A DNA stretch of 64,000 nucleotides. Source: JBHIYN01 sp041984235. Its GTDB lineage: Bacteria; Pseudomonadota; Gammaproteobacteria; Ga0077536. Position numbers and translations under genes: made by a program. Below the pieces are notes generated by a model. The model made no database searches and was not told where the DNA came from. It worked only from the letters and a program-made list of their open reading frames with translations. The stretch lies in NCBI GenBank assembly GCA_041984235.1, contig JBHIYN010000005.1:124001-188000 (forward strand), in the 5' to 3' direction. Shown here in pieces: positions 47,587 through 58,804 of the stretch (the stretch's first letter is position 1; each line of letters opens with the position of its first letter).

Positions 47587-48498
47587 TCAGCCAGCCGGCA
47601 TCGGCTGCATGAACACGATGGGTGCGGCGTCCTCGTCCTCGAACGAGACCAGGTCCCAGGCGTCACGCGTTGCCAGGATACGGCGCAGCAAGCGGTTGTT
47701 CAGCGCATGACCGGACTTGTACCCGTGGAAGGCGCCAATCAGGCTGTGGCCGAGCAGGTACAGATCGCCGATGGCGTCGAGGATCTTGTGCTTGACGAAC
47801 TCGTCCTCGTAACGCAGGCCGTCTTCGTTCAGAACGCGGTAGTCGTCGACGACCACGGCGTTGTCCAGGCTGCCACCGAGGGCGAGATTCTGCTCGCGCA
47901 GGATCTCGACGTCGCGCATGAAGCCGAAGGTGCGCGCGCGACTGACTTCCTTGACGAAGGAGGTCGTCGAGAAATCGATCTCGGCGTGCTTGCTGTGCTG
48001 GTGGAAGAAGGGGTGATCGAACTCGATTGCGAACGACACCTTGAAGCCGTCGAAGGGTTCGAAGCGCGCCCACTTGTCGCCGTCGCTGACCGCGATCTCG
48101 CGCTTGATGCGAATGAACTTCTTCGGCCGGTTCTGCTCTTCGAAGCCGGCGGACTGGATAAGGAAGACGAACGGTCCGGCGCTGCCGTCCATGATCGGCA
48201 CTTCAGCCGCGCTGAGATCGACATAGGCATTGTCGATACCCAGTCCGGCGAAGGCCGACAGCAGGTGTTCCACGGTCGAGATACGCACGTCGTTCTTGAC
48301 CAGGCTGGTCGAAAGACTGGTGTCGCCGACGTTCTCCGCGCGCGCGAGGATCTCCACCGCGGGATCCAGATCCTCGCGGCGGAAGACGATGCCGGTGTCG
48401 GGCGGCGCGGGGCGCAGGGTGAGAAATACCTTGCGGCCGGTATGCAGGCCAACGCCAGTCGCCCGAATGACGTTCTTCAGGGTTCTTTGTCTTATCAT
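47587..48498 (-). CDS. lpxC: UDP-3-O-acyl-N-acetylglucosamine deacetylase
   Basis: Committed zinc-dependent step of lipid A synthesis. The 303-residue protein has the conserved N-terminal MIRQRTLKNVIRATGVGLHTG, the zinc ligands His in STVEHLLSAFAGLGID and His in KHKILDAIGDL with Asp, and the catalytic GHSLIGAF-like segment with the late His in HGYKSGHALNN. The ATG at 48498 fits the family start. Upstream is ftsZ; lpxC has its own promoter. Confidence 0.97.
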   Translation of the reverse strand: MIRQRTLKNVIRATGVGLHTGRKVFLTLRPAPPDTGIVFRREDLDPAVEILARAENVGDTSLSTSLVKNDVRISTVEHLLSAFAGLGIDNAYVDLSAAEVPIMDGSAGPFVFLIQSAGFEEQNRPKKFIRIKREIAVSDGDKWARFEPFDGFKVSFAIEFDHPFFHQHSKHAEIDFSTTSFVKEVSRARTFGFMRDVEILREQNLALGGSLDNAVVVDDYRVLNEDGLRYEDEFVKHKILDAIGDLYLLGHSLIGAFHGYKSGHALNNRLLRRILATRDAWDLVSFEDEDAAPIVFMQPMPAG

Positions 48499-48536
48499 TT
48501 CCCCCGCTTCCCCAAGCAAGGATGGCTTCCGGGCGG

Positions 48537-48545
48537 ATGATAGCA
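48537..48545 (-). promoter_or_regulatory. Extended -10 promoter candidate for lpxC
   Basis: TGCTATCAT on the minus strand gives an extended -10 (TGn plus TATCAT, five of six). The start point would lie about 32 nt before the lpxC ATG. The -35 is not clear. Confidence 0.55.
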
Positions 48546-48607
48546 CACGTTCGTATGGCACTGATAACCCTGTTTTTCTTCCCGTTTACCGCGCTGCAGC
48601 ACCCAAC

Positions 48608-49756
48608 CTAGTCGGCCTGCCGGCGCAGGAACGCCGGAATGTCCAGGTAGTCGGTGTCGGTATCGGTCGCGCCATTCGCAGGCGTATGGTCATCGCGGTT
48701 GCGAATCACCGTCGGCCGCTCGTAGCGCTTGTAGTCGACCTCGTCCTCCTCCTTGCGCGCCGCCGCGACGACCGTCGGCGCCTCCTCCTTGCCGCGCTGC
48801 TCGCCGCCGATACCGGTAGCGACGACGGTGACCCGGATCTCGTCGTCCATGCTCTGGTCGATGACGGTGCCGACGACCACGGTCGCATTGTCGGAGGCGA
48901 ACTCCTTGACCGTGTTGCCGACTTCCTCGAACTCGCCCATCTTGATGTCGAGGCCGGAGGTGACATTGACCAGGATGCCCTTGGCGCCGGACAGGTTGAC
49001 GTCCTCCAGCAACGGGCTGGAGATGGCCGCCTCGGCGGCAACCCGGGCACGATCCTGGCCACGCGCGCTGCCCGAGCCCATCATCGCCATACCCATCTCC
49101 GACATCACCGTACGCACGTCGGCGAAGTCGACGTTGATGAGACCGGGGCAGGTGATGAGCTCGGCGATGCCCTGCACGGCGCCGAGCAGCACGTCGTTGG
49201 CGGCCTTGAAGGCATCGAGCAGGCTGATGTCGCGGCCGAGCACGCTGAGCAGCTTCTCGTTCGGGATCGTAATCAGCGAGTCGACGTACTGCGACAGCTC
49301 CTTGATGCCGTCGGTCGCGATCGCGGCGCGCTTGCGGCCCTCGAACGGGAACGGGCGGGTCACCACGGCAACGGTAAGTATGCCCATCTCGCGCGCGATC
49401 TGGGCCACTACTGGCGCCCCGCCGGTGCCGGTGCCACCGCCCATGCCGGCAGTGATGAACACCATGTCCGCGCCTTCCAGCACGTCCCCGATGCGCTCGC
49501 GGTCGTCGAGCGCCGCCTGGCGCCCGATCTCCGGGTTAGCGCCGGCGCCCAGCCCCTTGGTGATGTCGCTGCCGAGCTGCAGCGTGGTCTTGACCGAGGA
49601 GTTCTTCAGCACCTGCGCATCGGTGTTGGCGCAGATGAACTCGACACCCTCGATCTCCGCACCCAGCATGTGCTCGACCGCGTTACCACCGCCGCCGCCG
49701 ACACCGACGACCTTGATCACCGCCCTCTGGCTGTATGAGTCCATAAGTTCGAACAT
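48608..49756 (-). CDS. ftsZ: Cell division GTPase FtsZ
   Basis: Tubulin homologue that polymerises into the Z-ring at midcell. The 382-residue protein has the tubulin signature GGGTGTGAAP, the GVGGGGGNAVEHM nucleotide loop and the T7 loop with NVDFADVRTV, a variable linker, and the C-terminal peptide DYLDIPAFLRRQAD that binds FtsA, ZipA and the Min and ZapD partners. The ribosome-binding site GGAGGGAT, five bases before the ATG, is strong. It is separated from ftsA by 104 bp, in which I found no certain promoter. Confidence 0.98.
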   Translation of the reverse strand: MFELMDSYSQRAVIKVVGVGGGGGNAVEHMLGAEIEGVEFICANTDAQVLKNSSVKTTLQLGSDITKGLGAGANPEIGRQAALDDRERIGDVLEGADMVFITAGMGGGTGTGGAPVVAQIAREMGILTVAVVTRPFPFEGRKRAAIATDGIKELSQYVDSLITIPNEKLLSVLGRDISLLDAFKAANDVLLGAVQGIAELITCPGLINVDFADVRTVMSEMGMAMMGSGSARGQDRARVAAEAAISSPLLEDVNLSGAKGILVNVTSGLDIKMGEFEEVGNTVKEFASDNATVVVGTVIDQSMDDEIRVTVVATGIGGEQRGKEEAPTVVAAARKEEDEVDYKRYERPTVIRNRDDHTPANGATDTDTDYLDIPAFLRRQAD

Positions 49757-49860
49757 CAGATATCCCTCCGTCTACGATTCGCCCTCACGCGGGGCGATTA
49801 GCGTGTTGTGGTCCAGCGTGAGTCGCCGCGGCCGAGCCGGCGGTCGACAGGTTCTTTGAT

Positions 49861-51093
49861 TCAGAAATTGCCATGAAACCAGTTCTTCATGCGTTCCCAC
49901 AGCGAGGCGGGATTGTCGAAACGGCCCGGCTGCGCGAAACCCGGTCCCGACTGGTTGCCGAACAGCAGCAGCCCGACCCCGGTGGCATAGATGGGGTTTC
50001 GCACGACGTCGACCAGGCCGGCGACGTATTGCGGTGTGCCCAGACGCACCGGCATGTGGAACACCTCCTCGGCGAGCTCGATGACGCCTTCCATCTTCGC
50101 CCCGCCCCCGGTCAGCACGACCCCGGCGGCAACCATCTCCTCGAAGCCGCTGCGCTTGAGCTCGGTCGCGACGAGGTTGAACAGCTCCTCGTAGCGCGGC
50201 TCGACGACCTCGGCCAGGGTCTGGCGCACCAGGCGGCGCGGCGGGCGATCGCCGACGCTGGGCACTTCGATGGTCTCTTCCGGGTTGGCGAGCTGGGTCA
50301 GCGCGCAGGCATAGCGGATCTTGATGTCTTCGGCGTGATGGGTCGGCGTACGCAGGGCGACGGCGATGTCGTTGGTGACCTGGTCGCCGGCGATCGGGAT
50401 GACCGCGGAGTGATTGATCGCCCCGTGCACGAACACCGCGATGTCGGTGGTGCCGCCGCCGATGTCGCACAGGCAGACACCGAGCTCCTTCTCGTCGTCG
50501 GTGAGCACGGCGTGCGAGGACGCGAGCTGCTGCAGGATGACGTCGTCGACCTCGAGGCCGCAGCGACGCACACACTTGACGATGTTCTGTGCCGCCGATA
50601 CCGCGCCGGTGACCATGTGCACCCGCGCCTCCAGGCGCACGCCCGACATGCCGATCGGTTCACGGATGCCCTCCTGGCCGTCGATGATGAATTCCTGCGG
50701 CAGGATGTGCAGAATTTTCTGGTCGGCGGGGATCGCGACCGCGCGCGCGGCGTCGATGACGCGGTCGACGTCGTTGTGCGTGACCTCGTTGTCACGGATC
50801 GCGACGATGCCGTGCGAGTTGAGACTGCGGATGTGGCCGCCGGCGATGCCGGCATAGACCGAGTGAATCTCGCAGCCCGCCATCAGCTCGGCTTCCTCGA
50901 TCGCGCGCTGGATCGACTGCACGGTGGACTCGATGTTGACCACCACGCCCTTCTTCAGTCCTCGCGACGGATGCGATCCCAGCCCGACGACCTCGATCTC
51001 GTTGTCGGCGGAAATCTCGCCCACGATCGCGACCACCTTGGACGTCCCGATATCGAGCCCGACCAGCAGTTTCTTGTCCGCTTTCTTCACCAT
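49861..51093 (-). CDS. ftsA: Cell division protein FtsA
   Basis: Actin-like protein that tethers FtsZ to the membrane and recruits later division proteins. The 410-residue protein has the phosphate loop LDIGTSKV, the 1C domain (about 85-165) and the ATP-binding DIGGGTTDIAVF and GVVLTGGGAKM motifs, ending in an amphipathic C-terminal helix (SLWERMKNWFHGNF). The ATG at 51093 follows AAGGTGAG. It lies 44 bp after ftsQ. Confidence 0.97.
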   Translation of the reverse strand: MVKKADKKLLVGLDIGTSKVVAIVGEISADNEIEVVGLGSHPSRGLKKGVVVNIESTVQSIQRAIEEAELMAGCEIHSVYAGIAGGHIRSLNSHGIVAIRDNEVTHNDVDRVIDAARAVAIPADQKILHILPQEFIIDGQEGIREPIGMSGVRLEARVHMVTGAVSAAQNIVKCVRRCGLEVDDVILQQLASSHAVLTDDEKELGVCLCDIGGGTTDIAVFVHGAINHSAVIPIAGDQVTNDIAVALRTPTHHAEDIKIRYACALTQLANPEETIEVPSVGDRPPRRLVRQTLAEVVEPRYEELFNLVATELKRSGFEEMVAAGVVLTGGGAKMEGVIELAEEVFHMPVRLGTPQYVAGLVDVVRNPIYATGVGLLLFGNQSGPGFAQPGRFDNPASLWERMKNWFHGNF

Positions 51094-51137
51094 CTCACCT
51101 TGCTCCCGATGCTCGGCAGCCCTATGCCCCCAACCGT

Positions 51138-51896
51138 TCAGCCATTGACCGGCGCGTTGGCGCCGGCAACCGCGAAGCCGTTCGTGTAACGCAGGTCGAC
51201 GCGCCCGACCTGCTGCCAGATTTCGTTCAGTCCGCGCCGGTAGCCGAACAGGAACCGCGCCAGGCGCTCCTCCAGCGCGCTGCGGCCCAGCACGAGCTGC
51301 TTGCCGTCGGCGGTATCCACGCTCCAGGCATGGCGTGCGGACAGCGTTACCGCGGTGACACCGATGCCGACCTGCGCGAGTTGGCGCGCCACGTAGCGAT
51401 AGCGGTCGAGCACCTCGACCTCGCTGCCGAGCGGACCATCGAGACGCACCAGCCCGTGCGGGAAGTCGTCCGGCGCGGGCGCGAACACGTCGCCCACCTC
51501 GTTCAACATGGCGCTCGCGCCCCAGCGTGCGACCGGCGCCTGCTCGACCACGCTCACGTGCAGCGCATCCGGCCACACGCGGCGGATGGTCGCGCCCCGG
51601 ATCCAGGGCTCGTCGAGCAGGCGGCTGCGGATCCCGGCAACGTCGACGCCGAAGAAGCCGGCATCGACCGACTCGACCACCGCCTGCTGCAACACCGCTG
51701 GGTCGAGGTGCGTGAACTCGCCCTCGACCAGGACCTTGCGAATCGGCAGGGCCGCGGGATCGGACAGCGCCACGGCGGTCCATGCGATACCGCCGACGGT
51801 GACGGCCAGCATGACCGCAAACACGAGCATGGTCGGCGAGGGCAGCAGCGGCTGTGCCGGGCCCCGGGTGACGGCCTGCGTCATGGCCTGGCTCAT
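51138..51896 (-). CDS. ftsQ: Cell division protein FtsQ
   Basis: Single-pass divisome protein, part of the FtsQ-FtsL-FtsB complex. The 252-residue protein has one transmembrane helix (about 23-45), a periplasmic POTRA domain (about 50-120, PIRKVLVEGEFTHLDPAVLQ) and the beta domain. FtsL, its partner, would be upstream of ftsI, outside this window. The ATG at 51896 overlaps the ddl stop (ATGA). Confidence 0.94.
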   Translation of the reverse strand: MSQAMTQAVTRGPAQPLLPSPTMLVFAVMLAVTVGGIAWTAVALSDPAALPIRKVLVEGEFTHLDPAVLQQAVVESVDAGFFGVDVAGIRSRLLDEPWIRGATIRRVWPDALHVSVVEQAPVARWGASAMLNEVGDVFAPAPDDFPHGLVRLDGPLGSEVEVLDRYRYVARQLAQVGIGVTAVTLSARHAWSVDTADGKQLVLGRSALEERLARFLFGYRRGLNEIWQQVGRVDLRYTNGFAVAGANAPVNG

Positions 51897-52855
51897 GCCA
51901 GCTCCTCCGCGTCCATCGCCGAGGCGAGGATCTCGACCACCAGCTCCTCGAACCCGATACCGGCCTCGGCCGCCGCCATCGGCACCAGCGAATGATCGGT
52001 CATCCCCGGTACGGTGTTGAGCTCGATCAGCCACATGCGACCGGCCGCGTCGCGCATGAAATCGACGCGGCCCCAGCCGCTGCCGTCGAGTACCTCGAAC
52101 GCGCGCAGCGCGAGCGCGGCCGCCTGCGCTTCGTCGTCCGTGTCCAGGCCGCATGGGCACAGGTAACGGGTGTCGTCGGTGACGTACTTGGCCTCGTAAT
52201 CGTAGAACTCGCGCGGCGTCTCCAGCCGGATCATCGGCAGCGCGCGCGAGCCGAGAATCGAGGCCGTGTATTCACCGCCACCGACGATGCAGCGCTCGGC
52301 AATCACGATGGCGTCGAAAGCGCGCGCCGCCGCGATCGCCCCGGGCAGGGCGTCGGCCAGCTTGACCAGGGTCACGCCGAGGCTGGAGCCCTCGCGTGCC
52401 GGCTTGATTACCAGCGGCAGGCCCAGCCGCGCGACCAGCGCGGCGACGTCGGCGCGCTCGTCGACGATCTCGAACGGCGGCGTCGGCAGGCCGGCGCCCA
52501 GCCAGGCGAGCTTGGCCCGGGACTTGTCCATCGCCAGTGCGCAGCCGAGCACGCCGCTGCCGGTGTACCGCCGGCCGGCCAACTCCAGCGCCGCCTGCAG
52601 CTTGCCGTCCTCGCCACCGCGGCCGTGCACGGCGATGAAGTAGCGATCGTAGGCAGAGTCGCCGAGCGCGCCCGCCAGGCTGCCGTCCCAGTCGACGGCC
52701 GTCGCATCGACCCCGGCGCGCTGCAGCGCCGTGGTCACCGCGGCTCCGCTCCTGAGCGAGATCTCGCGCTCGGCCGACGCGCCGCCCATGAGCACGGCGA
52801 CGCGCCCGGCGCGTTCGACCACGCGGGCAAGGTGCTCGGTGCGTGCCGCGCTCAT
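51893..52855 (-). CDS. ddlB: D-alanine-D-alanine ligase
   Basis: Makes the D-Ala-D-Ala dipeptide for the peptidoglycan stem. The 320-residue ATP-grasp protein has VLMGGASAEREISLRSG, the ATP-binding PLVIKPAREGSSLGV and the metal-binding LIELNTVPGMTDHSLVP. The motifs fit D-Ala rather than D-Lac specificity: no vancomycin-resistance-like changes are visible. Its start and stop codons overlap those of murB and ftsQ by four bases each. Confidence 0.97.
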   Translation of the reverse strand: MSAARTEHLARVVERAGRVAVLMGGASAEREISLRSGAAVTTALQRAGVDATAVDWDGSLAGALGDSAYDRYFIAVHGRGGEDGKLQAALELAGRRYTGSGVLGCALAMDKSRAKLAWLGAGLPTPPFEIVDERADVAALVARLGLPLVIKPAREGSSLGVTLVKLADALPGAIAAARAFDAIVIAERCIVGGGEYTASILGSRALPMIRLETPREFYDYEAKYVTDDTRYLCPCGLDTDDEAQAAALALRAFEVLDGSGWGRVDFMRDAAGRMWLIELNTVPGMTDHSLVPMAAAEAGIGFEELVVEILASAMDAEELA

Positions 52856-53771
52856 GCGTCCGCCTCCGCGCCGTGGCGCCCGACCACGTGCACCTCGCTG
52901 ACGAGCTCGACCCCGGTGCGCTGCCGTACCGTCTCGCGGATACGTTCGATCAGCGCTTCGATGTCGGCGGCGCTGGCACTGCCGTCGTTGACGATGAAGT
53001 TGGCGTGCAGGGTGGAGACCTCGGCGCCGCCGACCCGCAGGCCCTTCAGCCCGCACGCCTCGACCAGGCGACCCGCGTAGTCGCCGGGCGGGTTCATGAA
53101 TACCGAGCCGCAGGTTGCCTTGCCGGTCGGCTGGGTCGCACTGCGTCGCGCCAGCACCTCGCGGATGCGGCGTGCGCCGTCGGCGGCGGCGAGCGTCTGC
53201 GGCAGACGCAGCCAGGCGGCGAGAAACCATCCTGCCGGTCCCTCGACGCCGCGATAGTGCGGCTGATATTCCGCGGCGGCGCGCCGCTGCACGCGCCCGT
53301 CGCCGTCGACCGTCTCCACCGCCTCGACGTGGCACCAGGTCTCGCTGCCGAGCGCGCCGGCATTCATCGCCAGGGCGCCGCCGAGGGTGCCCGGTATGCC
53401 GGCCAGGAACTCCAGGCCGCCGCGACCGCGGGCGGCCGCCTCGCGCGCGAGCTTGGCGCAGGCCACGCCGCATTCCGCGTAGAGCAGGTCGGGCGCCTCC
53501 CAGGCCAGCGACGAGAGGCCGGGCGCGGTCGCGATCACGGTCTCCTCCAGGCCGCCGTCGCGCACCAGCAGGTTGCTGCCGAAGCCGATCCACAGCAGAG
53601 CCTGGCCGGCGACGCGCTGGCGCAGGAAATCGACCAGGTCATCGCGATCGGCCGGCTCGAAGTAGTGTGCCGCCGTGCCGCCACAGCGCCACGTCGAATG
53701 GCGCGCCATGGGCTCGGCATCGCGCCAGGTGCCGCGTACCCGCGGCGCTGTCGGGTCCAGGCGTTCGGCCA

Positions 53772-53775
<4 letters not shown>
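52852..53775 (-). CDS. murB: UDP-N-acetylmuramate dehydrogenase
   Basis: FAD-dependent reduction of UDP-GlcNAc-enolpyruvate to UDP-MurNAc. The 307-residue protein has the FAD-binding WIGFGSNLLVRD, GLEFLAGIPGTLGGALAMNAGA and the Ser in GSVFMNPPG that donates the proton; the lack of the extra Tyr loop makes it the short type IIa form. The start at 53775 (ATG) shares four bases with the murC stop. A second ATG follows at once, at 53772. Confidence 0.96.
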
Positions 53776-55164
<1,389 letters not shown>

Positions 55165-55172
<8 letters not shown>

Positions 55173-56244
55173 CGGCCAGCTCCAGGCAGTGGCGCATGAC
55201 CGCCTCGGTGGCGCCGCCGGCGGCGCACTCGCGTGCGCGCTCCGCCATCGCCCGCAGCCGCCCCGGCTCGGCGAAGAGATCGGCCACGGCACCGGCCAGG
55301 CCATCGATCCCGAGTTCGGATTCGGGCATCAGCAGGGCGGCCTCGCGATCGACCAGGTGGCGCGCGTTGGCGGTCTGGTGATCGTCGACCGCGTGCGGAT
55401 AGGGCACCAGGACGGCGGCAATGCCGGCGGCGGCAATCTCGAACACGGTCAGCGCGCCGGCGCGGGCGATGACGAGATCGGCCGCGGCATAGGCGGCGGC
55501 CATGTCCTCGATGTAGGCCACGACCTCGCACTGCATGCCGTCCGGCGCTGCGGCGTAGCGTGCGCGCGTGGCCTCGACGTCCGCGGCGCCGCACTGGTGC
55601 AGCACCTGCAGGTCGGGCACGGCGCCGGCGATCAGCGCCGCGGGCACGATCTCGTTCAGCGCGCGCGCACCGCGACTGCCGCCGAAGACCAGCACCGCGG
55701 GCCGTCGGCGTGCGGCCGCCCGCGCCGCCGGCGGTGCCAGCCCGGCGATCGCCTCGCGCACCGGGTTGCCGACCGCGATCGCGTGCACCTCGGGTGCGAA
55801 CGATCCGGGAAACGCTTCGAGCACGCGCGCCGCCAGCCGGCTCAGCAGCCGGTTGGTCAGCCCCGGCACGGCGTTCTGCTCGTGGATCAGCAGCGGCCGG
55901 CGGCACAGCCAGGCGGCGACGCCCCCCGGGCCGCTGACGAAGCCGCCCATGCCGAGCACCACGCCCGGGCGTACCCGCACCATGGCCGCTATCGCGCACA
56001 CCACGCCGGCAAGGACGGTGACCGGCGCGCCCAGCCAGCGCAACCAGCCGGCCCGGCGCAGGCCACTGACCGGAATGGTGGTCAGCGGAAAGCCCTGCGC
56101 GGGTACCACGCGTGCCTCGATGCCGCGTCGCGTGCCCATCCAGTGCAGCTCGACGCCACGCCGGCGCAGTGCCTCCGCGACGGCGAGCCCGGGATAGACG
56201 TGGCCGCCGGTGCCGCCGGCGACGATCATGACCGGACGGCTCAT
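55165..56244 (-). CDS. murG: Undecaprenyldiphospho-muramoylpentapeptide beta-N-acetylglucosaminyltransferase
   Basis: Peripheral inner-membrane enzyme that adds GlcNAc to lipid I, giving lipid II. The 359-residue protein has the G-loop GGTGGHVYPGLAVAEAL, the second G-rich loop GGFVSGPGG, the GGSRGARALNE loop and the UDP-binding RAGALTVFEIAAAG. The ATG at 56244 overlaps the ftsW stop by four bases. Confidence 0.97.
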
Positions 56245-57431
56245 GCGCCGCCCTCCTCGCGCGCCGTCACCGCCGGCGGGCGCCGCGCCTCGTAGCCGGC
56301 GCGTAGCACCAGCGCGATCGCGGCCAGCGTCACTACGAGGTTGTTGCTGGCATAGCTCAGGAACGGCAGCGGCAGGCCCTTGGTCGGCAGCAGCCCCATG
56401 TTGACGCCGATGTTGACGAAGGCCTGGATGCCGATCAGCAGGCCGATGCCGTAGGTGAGGTAGGCCGCGAACAGGTGATTGGCGCGCTCGGCAACCCCGC
56501 CCAGGTAGAACACCCGCCAGACCAGGAAGGTGAACAGCGCGATGACGCCGATCGTGCCCAGCATGCCGACTTCCTCGCCGATCACGGCGAACACGAAATC
56601 GGTGTGCACCTCCGGCAGGTAATAGAGCTTCTGCACGCTGTTGCCCAGCCCCACCCCGGTCCATTCGCCGCGGCCGAAGGCGATCAACGCCTGGGTCAGC
56701 TGGAAGCCGCTGTTGTAAGGATCGGACCACGGGTCCATGAACGTCATCAGGCGCTGCAGCCGGTAGGGCGCGAGCATCGACAATGCCGCCAGCGCGGTGA
56801 GCGCGGCGACGCCCCAGAACAGGAAGCGCAGCATTGGCACGCCGGCCAGGAACAGCATGCCCAGGCCGGTCGTGAACAGCACCACGGCGGCGCCGAAATC
56901 CGGCTCGATCAGGAACAGGCCCGCGATCACGGTGAGCACGCCGACCGGCTTGATGAAACCGATGAAGTCCGACCGGACCTGGCTGTTGTGCCGCACGAGG
57001 TAGGCGGCGAGGTAGATCACGACCGCGAGCTTGGCCGGCTCGGAGGCCTGCAGCGCGAACCCGCCCAGACCCAGCCAGCGCATGCTGCCGTTCACCTCGC
57101 GCCCCAGGCCCGGCACCAGCACCGCGATCAGCAGCGCGATCGAGACGAACAGGAGCAGGGTGCTGAGCATGGCGAAGCGTTCGAGCTCGATGCGCAGGAT
57201 CGCTCCCGCCACCGCCAGGCCAACCCCGGCGGCGATCAGCTGGCGCCAGAAATAATGCAGCGCGCCGAGCTCGCGGCGCTCGGCGATCGGCACCGAGGTC
57301 GACACCACCATGATCAGGCCCAGGCACAGCAGGGTCAGCGCGGCGCCCAGCAGCCACAGATCGTAGGCGCTGCCACGGCGCGGCGCGCGCGCCGCGAGCG
57401 GTACCGCCTGGCCCGTGAGCACGGCATCCAT
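56241..57431 (-). CDS. ftsW: Septal peptidoglycan polymerase FtsW (SEDS family)
   Basis: Ten-helix SEDS glycosyltransferase that polymerises septal peptidoglycan from lipid II with FtsI. The 396-residue protein has the large periplasmic loop and the conserved catalytic stretch QASEPAKLAVVIYLA, PDFGAAVVLF and GVGLGNSVQKLYYLPEVHTDFVFAVIGEE; Asp and Glu residues expected in SEDS proteins are present. The start ATG shares one base with the murD stop (TGATG). Confidence 0.97.
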   Translation of the reverse strand: MDAVLTGQAVPLAARAPRRGSAYDLWLLGAALTLLCLGLIMVVSTSVPIAERRELGALHYFWRQLIAAGVGLAVAGAILRIELERFAMLSTLLLFVSIALLIAVLVPGLGREVNGSMRWLGLGGFALQASEPAKLAVVIYLAAYLVRHNSQVRSDFIGFIKPVGVLTVIAGLFLIEPDFGAAVVLFTTGLGMLFLAGVPMLRFLFWGVAALTALAALSMLAPYRLQRLMTFMDPWSDPYNSGFQLTQALIAFGRGEWTGVGLGNSVQKLYYLPEVHTDFVFAVIGEEVGMLGTIGVIALFTFLVWRVFYLGGVAERANHLFAAYLTYGIGLLIGIQAFVNIGVNMGLLPTKGLPLPFLSYASNNLVVTLAAIALVLRAGYEARRPPAVTAREEGGA

Positions 57432-58804
57432 CAGTCACCTCCAAGGGCGCTGACGGCGGCACGAAAGGCCTCGCCGCGGGCCGCATAATTGTCGAACATG
57501 TCGAAGCTGGCGCAGGCCGGCGCCAGCAGCACGGTTTCGCCGTCCTCGGCCGCGCGGGACGCGGCGCGTACCGCGCCGGCCATGTCGGCGGCACGCACGC
57601 ACTCGACGCGGCCCGCCAGCGCTCGCTCGATGGCATCGGCGGCCTGCCCGATCAACACCGCGCTGTGCGCAGTGGCGACGATGGCGTCGGCCAGGTCGTC
57701 GAACGCGACGCCCTTGGGCTCGCCGCCGGCGATGACCACACCACCGCTCTCCGCCAGTATGCCGAGGAGGCTGGCACAGGCTGCGCCCGGGTTGGTCGCC
57801 TTGGAATCGTTGACGTAACGTACCCCGCGCACGGTGGCGACGGTTTCGCAGCGATGCGGGAGTCCGCGGAAGTCGCGCACCGTGCGAATGATGGCGCTGC
57901 GCTCGGTCCCCCGCGTATCGCAAATCGCGATCGCCGCGAGCACGTTGGCGACGTTGTGCGTGCCCGCCAGTGCGAGATCGGCGCGGGCGACGAAGTCGAA
58001 CGCGCCGCTCGCCAGCACCGCACCCGCCGGGGTGTCGCGCATTCCGTAGCGGCCGGGGCCGGGTGCGCCGAACGTGAACAGGACCCGGCGTGCGCTGCAC
58101 GGCAACGCCGCCACGACCGGGTCGTCGGCATTGAGCACAGCGACTTCGGCGTGCGCGAGGATGCGCGCTTTGGCAGCCGTGTACCGTTCCAGGCTGCCGT
58201 GGCGATCGATGTGATCCGGCGCGATATTGAGCACGGCGGCGACCTGCGGTGCGAGGCTCTCGCACAGTTCGAGCTGGAAGCTCGACAGCTCGAGCACGTA
58301 GCAGTCCGGCTCCCCGTCAGTCAGCAAGTCGAGCGCCGGCGTGCCGAGGTTGGCGCCACGCCGCACCGCGAGACCACTGGCAGCGAGGATCTCCGCGACC
58401 AGCGTGGTGACGGTGCTCTTGCCGTTGGTGCCGGTGATCGCCACCACCGGCGCCGTGGCGTAGAGCGCGAACAGCTCGATGTCACCGATCACCCGGCAGC
58501 CGGCCGCACGCGCGGCAACCAGCGCCGGCTGGTCCAGGGCCACGCCCGGGCTGACGACGACGACCGGGCAGCACGCCAGGGCGTCCGCATCCAGGCCGCC
58601 GGTGACGACGTCGAGCGCCGGATGACGCGCCCGCACCTCGCCCAGTGCCGGCGGCGCGTCGCGGGTGTCCATGGCCAGCGTCTCGACGCCGCGGCGGGCG
58701 AGGAAGTCGACCACCGAGCGGCCGGTCGCGCCCAGGCCGACCACGGCATGGCGCCGCCCCGGCATGCCAGGCTTCCATACCTCGTGTGTCATCACCGCCG
58801 CCAT
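57431..58804 (-). CDS. murD: UDP-N-acetylmuramoylalanine-D-glutamate ligase
   Basis: Adds D-glutamate to UDP-MurNAc-L-Ala. The 457-residue protein has the N-terminal UDP-binding domain (VVGLGATGRSVVDFLARRG), P-loop AITGTNGKSTVTTL, LELSSFQLE and the C-terminal domain with NDSKATNPGA. I choose ATG 58804 because it shares one base with the mraY stop (TGATG), the same coupling as at the ftsW start; ATG 58792 (MTHEV) is the alternative, four codons in. Confidence 0.95.
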   Translation of the reverse strand: MAAVMTHEVWKPGMPGRRHAVVGLGATGRSVVDFLARRGVETLAMDTRDAPPALGEVRARHPALDVVTGGLDADALACCPVVVVSPGVALDQPALVAARAAGCRVIGDIELFALYATAPVVAITGTNGKSTVTTLVAEILAASGLAVRRGANLGTPALDLLTDGEPDCYVLELSSFQLELCESLAPQVAAVLNIAPDHIDRHGSLERYTAAKARILAHAEVAVLNADDPVVAALPCSARRVLFTFGAPGPGRYGMRDTPAGAVLASGAFDFVARADLALAGTHNVANVLAAIAICDTRGTERSAIIRTVRDFRGLPHRCETVATVRGVRYVNDSKATNPGAACASLLGILAESGGVVIAGGEPKGVAFDDLADAIVATAHSAVLIGQAADAIERALAGRVECVRAADMAGAVRAASRAAEDGETVLLAPACASFDMFDNYAARGEAFRAAVSALGGD